Positions 10,786 to 23,758 of a stretch of 37,396 nucleotides of DNA are shown piece by piece (positions within the stretch are counted from its first letter, which is position 1; the number at the start of each line of letters is the position of its first letter). The stretch is from Saccoglossus kowalevskii (Eukaryota > Hemichordata > Enteropneusta > Harrimaniidae), in contig NW_003134753.1 in NCBI RefSeq assembly GCF_000003605.2, positions 1-37,396 on the forward strand, in the 5' to 3' direction. Made by a program: the position numbers and the translations under genes. The notes beneath the pieces were generated by a model, which was not told the origin of the DNA, ran no database searches, and saw only the letters and a program-made list of their open reading frames with translations.

Positions 10786-11675
10786 CACATGGGTCATTGA
10801 TACTACCTTTGGTAATTGTATTAGCCACATGGGTCATTGATACTACCTTTGATAATTTTATTAGCCATATGGGTCATTGATACTACCTTTGGTGATTGTG
10901 TTAGCGACATGGGTCATTGATACTACCTTTGGTGATTGTGTTAGTCACATAGGTCATTGATACTACCTTTGGTAATTGTATTAGCCACATGGGTCATTGA
11001 TACTACCTTTGGTGATTGTGTTAGTCACATGGGTCATTGATACTACCTTTGGTGATTTTGTTAGCCACATGGGTCATTGATACTATCTTTGGTGATTGTG
11101 TTAGCGACATGGGTATTTGATACTACCTTTGGTGATTGTGTTAGCCACATGGGTCATTGGTACTACCTTGGGTGGATGTGTTAGCCACATGGATCGTGTA
11201 TACTAAGTTTAGTGATTGTGTTAGCCACATGGGTCATTGATACTACCTTTGGTAATTGTATTAGCCACATGGGTCATTGATACTACCTTTGGTAATTGTA
11301 TTAGCCACATGGGTCATTGATACTACCTTTGGAGATTGTGTTAGCCACATGGGTCATTGATACTACCTTTGGTAATTGTATTAGCCACATGGGTCATTGA
11401 TACTACCTTTGGTGATTGTGTTAGCCACATGGGTCATTGATACTACCTTTGGTGATTGTGTTAGCGACATGGGTCATTGATACTACTTTTGGTGATTGTA
11501 TTTGATTGTATTAGCCACATGGGTCATTGATACTACTGTTGGTGATTGTATTAGCCACATGGGTCATTGATACTACCTTTGGTGATTGTGTTAGCGACAT
11601 GGGTCTTTGATATTACTTTTGGTAATTGTATTAGCCACATGGGTTATTGATACTACCTTTGGTGATTGTGTTAGC

Positions 11676-11955
11676 CACATGGGTCATTGATACTACTGTT
11701 GGTGATTGTGTTAGCCACATGGGTCATTGATACTACCTTTGGTAATTGTATTAGCCACATGGGTCATTGATACTACCTTTGGTAATTTTATTAGCCACAT
11801 GGGTCATTGGTACTAACTTGGGTGATTGTGTTAGCCACATGGATCATGTATACTAAGTTTAGTGATTGTGTTAGCCACATGGGTCATTGATACTACCTTT
11901 GGTAATTTTATTAGCCACATGGGTCATTGATACTACATTTGGTGATTGTGTTAGC
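11676..11955 (+). repeat. Gh block copy, one monomer short
   Basis: U, A, L, Yh (ggtactaacttggg), Gh (11836), L, B with catttgg, then E at 11956 without the usual A before it. The Yh form matches the copies at 1233 and 1353, linking it to the left-hand duplication. Confidence 0.84.
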
Positions 11956-12675
11956 CACATGGGTCATTGATACTACCTTTGGAGATTCTGTTAGCCACAT
12001 GGGTCATTGATACTACCTTTGGTAATTGTATTAGCCACATGGGTCATTGATGCTACTTTTGGTAATTGTATTAGCCACATGGGCCATTGATACTACCTTT
12101 GGTAATTTTATTAGCCACATAGGTCATTGATACTACCTTTGGTGATTGTGTTAGTCACATGGGTCATTGATACTACCTTTGGTAATTTTATTAGCCACAT
12201 GGGTCATTGATACTACCTTTGGTGATTTTGTTAGCCACATGGGTTATTGATACTACCTTTGGTAATTGTATTAGCCACATGGGTCATTGATACTACTGTT
12301 GGTGATTGTATTAGCCACATGGGTCATTGATACTACTGTTGGTGATTGTGTTAGCCACATGGGTCATTGATACTACCTTTGGTAATTGTATTAGCCACAT
12401 GGGTCATTGATACTACCTTTGGTAATTATATTAGCCACATGGGTCATTGATACTACCTTTGGAGATTGTGTTAGCCACATGGGTCATTGATACTACCTTT
12501 GGTAATTGTATTAGCCACATGGGTCATTGATACTACCTTTGGTGATTGTGTTAGCCACATGGGTCATTGATACTACCTTTGGTGATTGTGTTAGCGACAT
12601 GGGTCTTTGATATTACTTTTGGTAATTGTATTAGCCACATGGGTTATTGATACTACCTTTGGTAATTGTATTAGC

Positions 12676-13075
12676 CACATGGGTCATTGATACTACTGTT
12701 GGTGATTGTGTTAGCCACATGGGTCATTGATACTACCTTTGGTAATTGTATTAGCCACATGGGTCATTGATACTACATTTGGTAATTGTATTAGCCACAT
12801 GGGTCATTGATACTACTTTTGGTAATTACATTAGCCACATGGGTCATTGATACTACCTTTGGTGATTGTGTTAGCGACATGGGTCATTGATACTACTTTT
12901 GGTGATTGTGTTAGCCACATGGGTCATTGATACTACCTTTGGTAATTGTATTAGCCACATGGGTCCTTGATACTACTTTTAGTAATTGTATTAGCCACAT
13001 GGGTCATTGATGCTACTTTTGGTAATTGTATTAGCCACATGGGCCATTGATACTACTTTTGGTGAATGTGTTAGC
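12676..13075 (+). repeat. T-block copy 3
   Basis: Ten monomers U to N', directly preceded by S (12596) and R (12636). The At monomer at about 12956 has gggtccttg and ttttagtaatt; the latter is shared with copy 1. Downstream, rare variants ggcgattg, gggtcatagata and gctgattg appear at 13336-13495; the same trio recurs at 37224-37383. Confidence 0.88.
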
Positions 13076-14396
13076 CACATGGGTCACTGATACTACCTTT
13101 GGTAATTGTATTAGCCACATGGGTCATTGATACTACCTTTGGTAATTTTATTAGCCACATGGGTCATTGATACTACCTTTGGTGATTGTGTCAGCGACAT
13201 GGGTCATTGATACTACCTTTGGTAATTGTATTAGCCACATGGGTCATTGATACTACCTTTGGTGATTGTGTTAGTCACATGGGTCATTGATACTACCTTT
13301 GGTAATTGTATTAGCCACATGGGTCATTGATACTACCTTTGGCGATTGTGTTAGTCACATGGGTCATAGATACTACCTTTGGTAATTGTATTAGCCACAT
13401 GGGTCATTGATACTACCTTTGGTGATTTTGTTAGCCACATGGGTCATTGATACTACCTTTGCTGATTGTGTTAGCGACATGGGTCATTGATACTACCTTT
13501 GGTAATTTTATTAGCCACATGGGTCATTGATACTACCTTTGGTGATTGTGTTAGCCACATGAGTCATTGATACTACCTTTGGTAATTGTATTAGCCACAT
13601 GGGTCATTGATACTACATTTGGTAATTGTGTTAGCCACATGGGTCATTAATACTACCTTTGGTAATTGTATTAGCCACATGGGTCATTGATACTACCTTT
13701 GGTGATTGTGTTAGCCACATGGGTCATTGATACTACCTTTGGTAATTTTATTAGCCACATGGATCGTGTATACTAAGTTTGGTGATTGTGTTAGCCACAT
13801 GGGTCATTGATACTACCTTTGGTAATTGTATTAGCCACATGGGTCATTGATACTACCTTTGGTAATTGTATTAGCCACATGGGTCATTGATACTACCTTT
13901 AGAGATTGTGTTAGCCACATGGTTCATTGATACTACTGTTGGTAATTGTATTAGCCACATGGGTCATTGATACTACCTTTGATAATTTTATTAGCCACAT
14001 GGGTCATTGATACTACCTTTGGTGATTGTGTTAGCGACATGGGTCTTTGATACTACATTTGGTAATTGTATTAGCCACATGGGTCATTGATACTACCTTT
14101 GGTAATTGTGTTAGCCACATGGGTCATTGATACTACCTTTGGTAATTGTATTAGCCACATGGGTCATTGATACTACCTTTGGTGATTGTGTTAGCCACAT
14201 GGGTCATTGATACTACCTTTGGTGATTTGTATTAGCCACATGGGTCATTGATACTACCTTTGGTGATTGTGTTAGCCACATGGGTCATTGATACTACCTT
14301 TGGTAATTGTATTAGCCACATGGGTCATTGATACTACCTTTGGTGATTGTGTTAGCCACATGGGTCATTGATACTACCTTTGGTAATTGTATTAGC

Positions 14397-14994
14397 CACA
14401 TGGGTCATTGATACTACCTTTGGAGATTCTGTTAGCCACATGGGTCATTGATACTACCTTTGGTAATTGTATTAGCCACATGGGTCATTGATGCTACTTT
14501 TGTTAATTGTATTAGCCACATGGGCCATTGATACTACTTTTGGTAATTGTATTAGCCACATGGGTCATTGATACTACCTTTGGTAATTGTATTAGCCACA
14601 TGGGTCATTGATACGACCTTTGATAATTGTATTAGCCACATGGGTCATTGATACTACCTTTGGTGATTGTGTTAGCAACATGGGTCATTGATACTACCTT
14701 TGGTAATTGTAGTAGCCACATGGGTCATTGATACTACCTTTGGTGATTGTTAGTCACATGGGTCATTGATACTACCTTTGGTAATTGTATTAGCCACATG
14801 GGTCATTGATACTACCTTTGGTGATTTTGTTAGCCACATGGGTCATTGATACTACCTTTGGTGATTGTGTTAGCGACATGGGTATTTGATACTACCTTTG
14901 GTGATTGTGTTAGCCACATGGGTCATTGGTACTACCTTGGGTGGATGTGTTAGCCACATGGATCGTGTATACTAAGTTTAGTGATTGTGTTAGC
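14397..14994 (+). repeat. E-to-G unit copy 2
   Basis: The same order and length as 8138-8735. The A monomer before the 38-bp unit reads gtagtagcc; that change is shared only with 25799-25838, so this copy and the 25.5-kb copy are closer to each other than to the 8.1-kb copy. Confidence 0.9.
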
Positions 14995-15914
14995 CACATG
15001 GGTCATTGATACTACCTTTGGTAATTGTATTAGCCACATGGGTCATTGATACTACCTTTGGTAATTGTATTAGCCACATGGGTCATTGATACTACCTTTG
15101 GAGATTGTGTTAGCCACATGGGTCATTGATACTACCTTTGGTAATTGTATTAGCCACATGGGTCATTGATACTACCTTTGGTGATTGTGTTAGCCACATG
15201 GGTCATTGATACTACCTTTGGTGATTGTGTTAGCGACATGGGTCTTTGATATTACTTTTGGTAATTGTATTAGCCACATGGGTCATTGATACTACCTTTG
15301 GGGATTTTGTTAGCCACATGGGTCATTGATACTACCTTTGGTGATTGTGTTAGCCACATGGGTATTTGATACTACCTTTGGTGATTGTGTTAGCCACATG
15401 GGTCATTGGTACTACATTTGGTAATTGTGTTAGCCACATGGGTCATTGATACTACTTTTGGTAATTGTATTAGCCACATGGGTCATTGATGCTACTTTTG
15501 GTAATTGTATTAGCCACATGGGCCATTGATACTACTTTTGGTGAATGTGTTAGCCACATGGGTCATTGATACTACCTTTGGTAATTGTATTAGCCACATG
15601 GGTCATTGATACTACCTTTGGTAATTTTATTAGCCACATGGGTCATTGATACTACCTTTGGTGATTGTGTTAGCGACATGGGTCATTGATACTACCTTTG
15701 GTAATTGTATTAGCCACATGGGTCATTGATACTACCTTTGGTGATTGTGTTAGTCACATGGGTCATTGATACTACCTTTGGTAATTGTATTAGCCGCATG
15801 TGTCATTGATACTACCTTTGGTGATTTTGTTAGCCACATGGGTCATTGATACTACCTTTGGTGATTGTGTTAGCGACATGGGTATTTGATACTACCTTTG
15901 GTGATTGTGTTAGC

Positions 15915-16594
15915 CACATGGGTCATTGACACTACTTTTGGTGATTGTATTAGCCACATGGGTCATTGATACTACCTTTGGTAATTGTATTAGCCATATG
16001 GGTCATTGATACTACTTTTGGTGATTGTGTTAGCCACATGGGTCATTGATACTAGCTTTGGTAATTGTATTAGCCACATGGGTCATTGATGTTACTTTTG
16101 GTAATTGTATTAGCCACATGGGCCATTGATACTACTTTTGGTGATTGTGTTAGCCACATGGGTCATTGATACTACCTTTGGTAATTGTATTAGCCACATG
16201 GGTCATTGATACTACCTTTGGTAATTTTATTAGCCATATAGGTCATTGATACTACCTTTGGTGATTGCGTTAGCGACATGGGTCATTGATACTACCTTTG
16301 GTAATTGTATTAGCCACATGGGTCATTGATACTACCTTTGGTGATTGTGTTAGTCACATGGGTCATTGATACTACCTTTGGTAATTGTATTAGCCACATG
16401 GGTCATTGATACTACCTTTGGTGATTTTGTTAGCCACATGGGTCATTGATACTACCTTTGGTGATTGTGTTAGCGACATGGGTATTTGATACTACCTTTG
16501 GTGATTGTATTAGCCACATGGGTCATTGGCACTACCTTGGGTGGATGTGTTAGCCACATGGATCGTGTATACTAAGTTTAGTGATTGTGTTAGC
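15915..16594 (+). repeat. P' block copy 1 (17 monomers to G)
   Basis: Order is Mt with gacactac, A with ccatat junction, Bt, X, P' (gatgttac), N with gtgattg, A, L (ccatataggtc), B-cgac, A, B-gtcac, A, H, B-cgac, F, Y, G (16555). The gacactac change is shared only with 35296, and the whole 640-bp interval to G is equal in both. Confidence 0.9.
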
Positions 16595-17322
16595 CACATG
16601 GGTCATTGATACTACCTTTGGTAATTGTATTAGCCACATGGGTCATTGATACTACCTTTGGTAATTGTATTAGCCACATGGGTCATTGATACTACCTTTG
16701 GAGATTGTGTTAGCCACATGGGTCATTGATACTACCTTTGGTAATTGTATTAGCCATATGGGTCATTGATACTACCTTTGGTAATTGTATTAGCCATATG
16801 GGTCATTGATACTACCTTTGTTGATTGTGTTAGCGACATGGGTCATTGATACTACTTTTGGTGATTGTGTTAGCCACATGGGTCATTGATACTACCTTTG
16901 GTAATTGTATTAGCCACATGGGTCATTGATACTACATTTGGTAATTGTATTAGCCACATGGGTCATTGGTACTACCTTTGGAGATTGTGCTAGTCACATG
17001 GGTCATTGATACTACCTTTGGTAATTGTATTAGCCACATGGGTCATTGATACTACCTTTGGTGATTGTGTTAGCGACATGGGTCATTGATACTACTTTTG
17101 GTGATTGTATTAGATTGTATTAGCCACATGGGTCATTGATACTACTTTTGGTAATTGTATTAGCCACATGGGTTATTGATACTACTTTTGGTGATTGTTA
17201 GCCACATGGGTCATTGATACTACCTTTGGTAATTGTATTAGCCACATGGGTCATCGATATTACCTTTGGACATTGTGTTAGCCACATGTGTCATTGATAC
17301 TACCTTTGGTAATTGTATTAGC
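16595..17322 (+). repeat. I-Q block copy 1
   Basis: After G: A, A, D, A-ccatat, A-ccatat, K-cgac, Bt, A, Aa, D with ggtac, A, B-cgac, I (17075-17124), At, a 38-bp gggttattg monomer (17165-17202), A, Q (17243, tcatcgatattac with ggacattg), and A with catgtgtc. The same order is at 26639-27406 and 35976-36743; both have one more B before I. Confidence 0.9.
17243..17282 (+). repeat. Q marker monomer (type example; 4 copies)
   Basis: Reads gggtcatcgatattac and ggacattgtg, and the next monomer begins cacatgtgtc. Other copies start at 27327, 28177 and 36664. All four lie 120-170 bp after an I monomer start, so Q travels with the I block. Confidence 0.9.
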
Positions 17323-18002
17323 CACATGGGTCATTGATACTACTTTTGGTGATTGTGTTAGCCACATGGGTCATTGATACTACTTTTGGTAATTATATTA
17401 GCCACATGGGTCATTGATACTACCTTTGGTAATTGTATTAGCCACATGGGTCATTGATACTACTTTTGGTGATTGTGTTAGCCACATGGGTCATTGATAC
17501 TAGCTTTGGTAATTGTATTAGCCACATGGGTCATTGATGCTACTTTTGGTAATTGTATAAGCCACATGGGCCATTGATACTACTTTTGGTGATTGTGTTA
17601 GCCACATGGGTCATTGATACTACCTTTGGTAATTGTATTAGCCACATGGGTCATTGATACTACCTTTGGTAATTTTATTAGCCACATGGGTCATTGATAC
17701 TACCTTTGGTGATTGTGTTAGCGACATGGGTCATTGATACTACCTTTGGTGATTGTGTTAGTCACATGGGTCATTGATACTACCTTTGGTAATTGTATTA
17801 GCCACATGGGTCATTGATACTACCTTTGGTGATTTTGTTAGCCACATGGGTCATTGATACTACCTTTGGTGATTGTGTTAGCGACATGGGTATTTGATAC
17901 TACCTTTGGTGATTGTGTTAGCCACATGGGTCATTGGTACTACCTTGGGTGAATGTGTTAGCCACACGGATCGTGTATACTAAGTTTAGTGATTGTGTTA
18001 GC

Positions 18003-18690
18003 CACATGGGTCATTGATACTACCTTTGGTAATTGTATTAGCCACATGGGTCATTGATACTACCTTTGGTAATTGTATTAGCCACATGGGTCATTGATAC
18101 TACCTTTGGAGATTGTGTTAGCCACATGGGTCATTGATACTACCTTTGGTAATTGTATTAGCCACATGGGTCATTGATACTACCTTTGGTGATTGTGTTA
18201 GCCACATGGGTCATTGATACTACCTTTGTTGATTGTGTTAGCGACATGGGTCATTGATACTACTTTTGGTGATTGTGTTAGCCACATGGGTCATTGATAC
18301 TACCTTTGGTAATTGTATTAGCCACATGGGTCATTGATACTACCTTTGGTAATTGTATTAGCCACATGGGTCATTCATACTACCTTTGGAGATTGTGTTA
18401 GTCACATGGGTTATTGATACTACCTTTGGTAATTGTATTAGCCACATGGGTCATTGATACTACCTTTGGTGATTGTGTTAGCCACATGGGTCATTGATAC
18501 TACCTTTGGTGATTGTGTTAGCGACATGGGTCATTGATACTACTTTTGGTGATTGTATTAGATTGTATTAGCCACATGGGTCATTGATACTACTGTTGGT
18601 GATTGTGTTAGCCACATGGGTCATTGATACTACCTTTGGTAATTGTATTAGCCACATGGGTCATTGATACTACTTTTGGTGATTGTTAGC
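18003..18690 (+). repeat. I block, variant copy without Q
   Basis: After G (17963): A, A, D, A, B, K-cgac, Bt, A, A, D with tcattcatac and gtcac, a gggttattg monomer, B, B-cgac, I (18523-18572), U, A, 38-bp Bt (18653-18690). It parallels the I-Q block up to I and then differs. A second 38-bp unit lies at 18811-18848. Confidence 0.84.
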
Positions 18691-18968
18691 CACATGGGTC
18701 ATTGATACTACCTTTGGTGATTGTGTTAGCCACATGGGTCATTGATACTACCTTTGGTGATTGTGTTAGCGACATGGGTCTTTGATATTACTTTTGGTAA
18801 TTGTATTAGCCACATGGGTCATTGATACTACTTTTGGTGATTGTTAGCGACATGGGTCATTGATACTACCTTTGGTAATTGTATTAGCCACATGGGTCAT
18901 TGATACTACCTTTGGTGATTGTGTTAGTCACATGGGTCATTGATACTACCTTTGGTAATTGTATTAGC

Positions 18969-19889
18969 CACATGGGTCATTGATACTACCTTTGGTGATT
19001 TTGTTAGCCACATGGGTCATTGATACTACCTTTGGTGATTGTGTTAGCGACATGGGTATTTGATACTACCTTTGGTGATTGTGTTAGCCACATGGGTCAT
19101 TGATACTACTTTTGGTGATTGTATTAGCCACATGGGTCATTGATACTACCTTTGGTAATTGTATTAGCCACATGGGTCATTGATACTACTTTTGGTGATT
19201 GTGTTAGCCACATGGGTCATTGATACTAGCTTTGGTAATTTTATTAGCCACATGGGTCATTGATACTACCTTTGGTGATTGTGTTAGCCACATGGGTCAT
19301 TGATACTACCTTTGGTAATTGTATTAGCCACATGGGTCATTGATACTACCTTTGGAGATTCTGTTAGCCACATGGGTCATTGATACTACCTTTGGTAATT
19401 GTATTAGCCACATGGGTCATTGATGCTATTTTTTGGTAATTGTATTAGCCACATGGGCCATTGATACTACTTTTGGTAATTGTATTAGCCACATGGGTCA
19501 TTGATACTACCTTTGATAATTTTATTAGCCACATGGGTCATTGATACTACCTTTGGTGATTGTGTTAGCGACATGGGTCATTGATACTACATTTGGTAAT
19601 TGTATTAGCCACATGGGTCATTGATACTACCTTTGGTGATTGTGTTAGTCACATGGGTCATTGATACTACCTTTGGTAATTGTATTAGCCACATGGGTCA
19701 TTGATACTACCTTTGGTGATTTTGTTAGCCACATGGGTCATTGATACTACCTTTGGTGATTGTGTTTGCGACATGGGTATTTGATACTACCTTTGGTGAT
19801 TGTGTTAGCCACATGGGTCTTTGGTACTACCTTGGGTGGATGTGTTAGCCACATGGATCGTGTATACTAAGTTTAGTGATTGTGTTAGC
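18969..19889 (+). repeat. 24-monomer higher-order unit, copy (921 bp)
   Basis: The same order as 5648-6607 except that A between N and J is absent and the P monomer (19409-19449) is 41 bp with gatgctatttttt. It ends with B-tttgcgac, F, Y (gggtctttggtac) and G (19850). Its second half is shared with the next unit downstream, forming the 1.13/1.17-kb tandem pair. Confidence 0.9.
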
Positions 19890-20459
19890 CACATGGGTCA
19901 TTAATACTACCTTTGGTAATTGTATTAGCCACATGGGTCATTGATACTACCTTTGGTAATTGTATTAGCCACATGGGTCATTGATACTACCTTTGGAGAT
20001 TGTGTTAGCCACATGGGTCATTGATACTACCTTTGGTAATTGTATTAGCCACATGGGTCATTGATACTACCTTTGGTGATTGTGTTAGCCACATGGGTCA
20101 TTGATACTACCTTTGTTGATTGTGTTAGCGACATGGGTCATTGATACTACTTTTGGTGATTGTATTAGATTGTATTATCCACATGGGTCATTGATACTAC
20201 TGTTGGTGATTGTGATAGCCACATGGGTCATTGATACTACCTTTGGTGATTGTGTTAGCCACATGGGTCATTGATACTACCTTTGGTGATTGTGTTAGCG
20301 ACATGGGTCTTTGATATTACTTTTGGTAATTGTATTAGCCACATGGGTTATTGATACTACCTTTGGTAATTGTATTAGCCACATGGGTCATTGATACTAC
20401 TGTTGGTGATTGTGTTAGCCACATGGGTCATTGATACTACCTTTGGTAATTGTATTAGC
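19329..20459 (+). repeat. 1.13-kb tandem higher-order unit, first copy
   Basis: Runs from E (19329) through P, N, J, H, tttgcgac, F, Y, G (19850), A, A, D, A, B, K, I (20130), U-gtgatagcc, B, B, S (20300), R, U, A to the next E. The neighbouring unit 20460-21629 repeats it in the same order; the first copy lacks one A monomer and has one extra T. I counted only a few other substitutions (for example gggtcattaa at about 19890). Confidence 0.92.
20300..20339 (+). repeat. S marker monomer (type example)
   Basis: The monomer reads gacatgggtctttgatatt with a cttttggtaattg tail. It nearly always follows B-cgac and precedes R (gggttattg). S copies start at 1032, 2633, 3393, 3926, 4406, 7018, 11596, 12596, 15235, 18771, 20300, 21470, 22479, 24759, 25119, 26357, 27887, 29337, 30137, 30577, 31777 and 32816. 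At 14036 only gggtctttg is present, with gatactacatttgg following, so that is a partial S. Confidence 0.88.
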
Positions 20460-21629
20460 CACATGGCTCATTGATACTACCTTTGGAGATTCTGTTAGCC
20501 ACATGGGTCATTGATACTACCTTTGGTAATTGTATTAGCCACATGGGTCATTGATGCTACTTTTGGTAATTGTATTAGCCACATGGGCCATTGATACTAC
20601 TTTTGGTAATTGTATTAGCCACATGGGTCATTGATACTACCTTTGGTAATTGTATTAGCCACATGGGTCATTGATACTACCTTTGATAATTTTATTAGCC
20701 ACATGGGTCATTGATACTACCTTTGGTGATTGTGTTAGCGACATGGGTCATTGATACTACATTTGGTAATTGTATTAGCCACATGGGTCATTGATACTAC
20801 CTTTGGTGATTGTGTTAGTCACATGGGTCATTGATACTACCTTTGGTAATTGTATTAGCCACATGGGTCATTGATACTACCTTTGGTGATTTTGTTAGCC
20901 ACATGGGTCATTGATACTACCTTTGGTGATTGTGTTTGCGACATGGGTATTTGATACTACCTTTGGTGATTGTGTTAGCCACATGGGTCATTGGTACTAC
21001 CTTGGGTGGATGTGTTAGCCACATGGATCGTGTATACTAAGTTTAGTGACTGTGTTAGCCACATGGGTCATTGATACTACCTTTGGTAATTGTATTAGCC
21101 ACATGGGTCATTGATACTACCTTTGGTAATTGTATTAGCCACATGGGTCATTGATACTACCTTTGGAGATTGTGTTAGCCACATGGGTCATTGATACTAC
21201 CTTTGGTAATTGTATTAGCCACATGGGTCATTGATACTACCTTTGGTGATTGTGTTAGCCACATGGGTCATTGATACTACCTTTGTTGATTGTGTTAGCG
21301 ACATGGGTCATTGATACTACTTTTGGTGATTGTATTAGATTGTATTATCCACATGGGTCATTGATACAACTGTTGGTGATTGTGATAGCCACATGGGTCA
21401 TTGATACTACCTTTGGTGATTGTGTTAGCCACATGGGTCATTGATACTACCTTTGGTGATTGTGTTAGCGACATGGGTCTTTGATATTACTTTTGGTAAT
21501 TGTATTAGCCACATGGGTTATTGATACTACCTTTGGTAATTGTATTAGCCACATGGGTCATTGATACTACTGTTGGTGATTGTGTTAGCCACATGGGTCA
21601 TTGATACTACCTTTGGTAATTGTATTAGC
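20460..21629 (+). repeat. 1.17-kb tandem higher-order unit, second copy
   Basis: Adjacent repeat of 19329-20459, 29 monomers of which one (I, 21300-21349) is 50 bp. G, I and S lie 1170 bp from their counterparts. After 21630 it leaves the pattern and continues into T-block copy 4 instead of a third E. Private differences include acatggctc at the start, tttagtgactg after G, and gatacaactg after I; that last change is shared with 3806. Confidence 0.92.
21300..21349 (+). repeat. I monomer: 50 bp with duplicated 10-mer (type example; 12 copies)
   Basis: The 10-mer attgtattag is repeated in tandem at the 3' end of the monomer, making it 50 bp. Copies start at 3756, 6848, 8976, 11466, 17075, 18523, 20130, 21300, 22349, 27159, 28007 and 36496. 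Two subtypes exist: tail attatcc (3756, 6848, 8976, 20130, 21300, 22349) and tail attagcc (11466, 17075, 18523, 27159, 28007, 36496). The 11466 copy has atttgattg. Slippage once, followed by spread with the surrounding blocks, is the simplest history. Confidence 0.93.
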
Positions 21630-21949
21630 CACATGGGTCATTGATACTACATTTGGTAATTGTATTAGCCACATGGGTCATTGATACTACTTTTGGTAAT
21701 CATATTAGCCACATGGGTCATTGATACTACCTTTGGTGATTGTGTTAGCGACATGGGTCATTGATACTACTTTTGGTGATTGTGTTAGCCACATGGGTCA
21801 TTGATACTACCTTTGGTAATTGTATTAGCCACATGGGTCATTGATACTACTTTTGGTAATTGTATTAGCCACATGGGTCATTGATGCTACTTTTGGTAAT
21901 TGTATTAGCCACATGGGCCATTGATACTACTTTTGGTGAATGTGTTAGC
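21550..21949 (+). repeat. T-block copy 4
   Basis: Ten monomers U to N', preceded by S (21470) and R (21510). The T monomer reads aatcatatt instead of aattacatt. It follows directly on the second unit of the 1.17-kb tandem pair and leads into A, L, B-cgac, A, B-gtcac, A and an H monomer with gcatgtgtc, as in the 33.6-kb and 15.7-kb copies. Confidence 0.87.
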
Positions 21950-22758
21950 CACATGGGTCATTGATACTACCTTTGGTAATTGTATTAGCCACATGGGTCA
22001 TTGATACTACCTTTGGTAATTTTATTAGCCACATGGGTCATTGATACTACCTTTGGTGATTGTGTTAGCGACATGGGTCATTGATACTACCTTTGGTAAT
22101 TGTATTAGCCACATGGGTCATTGATACTACCTTTGGTGATTGTGTTAGTCACATGGGTCATTGATACTACCTTTGGTAATTGTATTAGCCGCATGTGTCA
22201 TTGATACTACCTTTGGTGATTTTGTTAGCCACATGGTCATTGATACTACCTTTGGTGATTGTGTTAGCGACATGGGTATTTGATACTACCTTTGGTGATT
22301 GTGTTAGCCACATGGGTCATTGATACTACCTTTGGTAATTGTATTAGCCACATGGGTCATTGATACTACCTTTGGTGATTGTATTAGATTGTATTATCCA
22401 CATGGGTCATTGATACTACTGTTGGTGATTGTGTTAGCCACATGGGTCATTGATACTACCTTTGGTGATTGTGTTAGCGACATGGGTCTTTGATATTACT
22501 TTTGGTAATTGTATTAGCCACATGGGTCATTGATACTACCTTTGGTAATTGTATTAGCCACATGGGTCATTGATACTACTTTTGGTAATTGTATTAGCCA
22601 CATGGGTCATTGATGCTACTTTTGGTAATTGTATTAGCCACATGGGCCATTGATACTACTTTTGGTGAATGTGTTAGCCACATGGGTCATTGATACTACC
22701 TTTGGTAATTGTATTAGCCACATGGGTCATTGATACTACCTTTGGTAATTTTATTAGC

Positions 22759-23478
22759 CACATGGGTCATTGATACTACCTTTGGTAATTGTATTAGCCA
22801 TATGGGTCATTGATACTACTTTTGGTGATTGTGTTAGCCACATGGGTCATTGATACTAGCTTTGGTAATTGTATTAGCCACATGGGTCATTGATGTTACT
22901 TTTGGTAATTGTATTAGCCACATGGGCCATTGATACTACTTTTGGTGATTGTGTTAGCCACATGGGTCATTGATACTACCTTTGGTAATTGTATTAGCCA
23001 CATGGGTCATTGATACTACCTTTGGTAATTTTATTAGCCATATAGGTCATTGATACTACCTTTGGTGATTGTGTTAGCGACATGGGTCATTGATACTACC
23101 TTTGGTAATTGTATTAGCCACATGGGTCATTGATACTACCTTTGGTGATTGTGTTAGTCACACGGGTCATTGATACTACCTTTGGTAATTGTATTAGCCA
23201 CATGGGTCATTGATACTACCTTTGGTGATTGTGTTAGCGACATGGGTCATTGATACTACCTTTGGTGATTGTGTTAGTCACATGGGTCATTGATACTACC
23301 TTTGGTAATTGTATTAGCCACATGGGTCATTGATACTACCTTTGGTGATTTTGTTAGCCACATGGGTCATTGATACTACCTTTGGTGATTGTGTTAGCCA
23401 CATGGGTCATTGGTACTACCTTGGGTGAATGTGTTAGCCACACGGATCGTGTATACTAAGTTTAGTGATTGTGTTAGC
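22759..23478 (+). repeat. P' block copy 2
   Basis: Starts at A with ccatat, then Bt, X, P', N, A, L with ccatataggtc, B-cgac, A, B with gtcacacggg, and then has an extra B-cgac and B-gtcac before A, H, B, Y, G (23439). F is absent. The cacacggg junction is shared with the 35.7-kb copy and the ccatataggtc with the 16.2-kb copy. Confidence 0.88.
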
Positions 23479-23758
23479 CACATGGGTCATTGATACTACC
23501 TTTGGTAATTGTATTAGCCACATGGGTCATTGATACTACCTTTGGAGATTGTGTTAGCCACATGGGTCATTGATACTACCTTTGGTAATTGTATTAGCCA
23601 CATGGGTCATTGATACTACCTTTGGTGATTGTGTTAGCCACATGGGTCATTGATACTACCTTTGTTGATTGTGTTAGCGACATGGGTCATTGATACTACT
23701 TTTGGTGATTGTGTTAGCCACATGGGTCATTGATACTACCTTTGGTAATTGTATTAGC

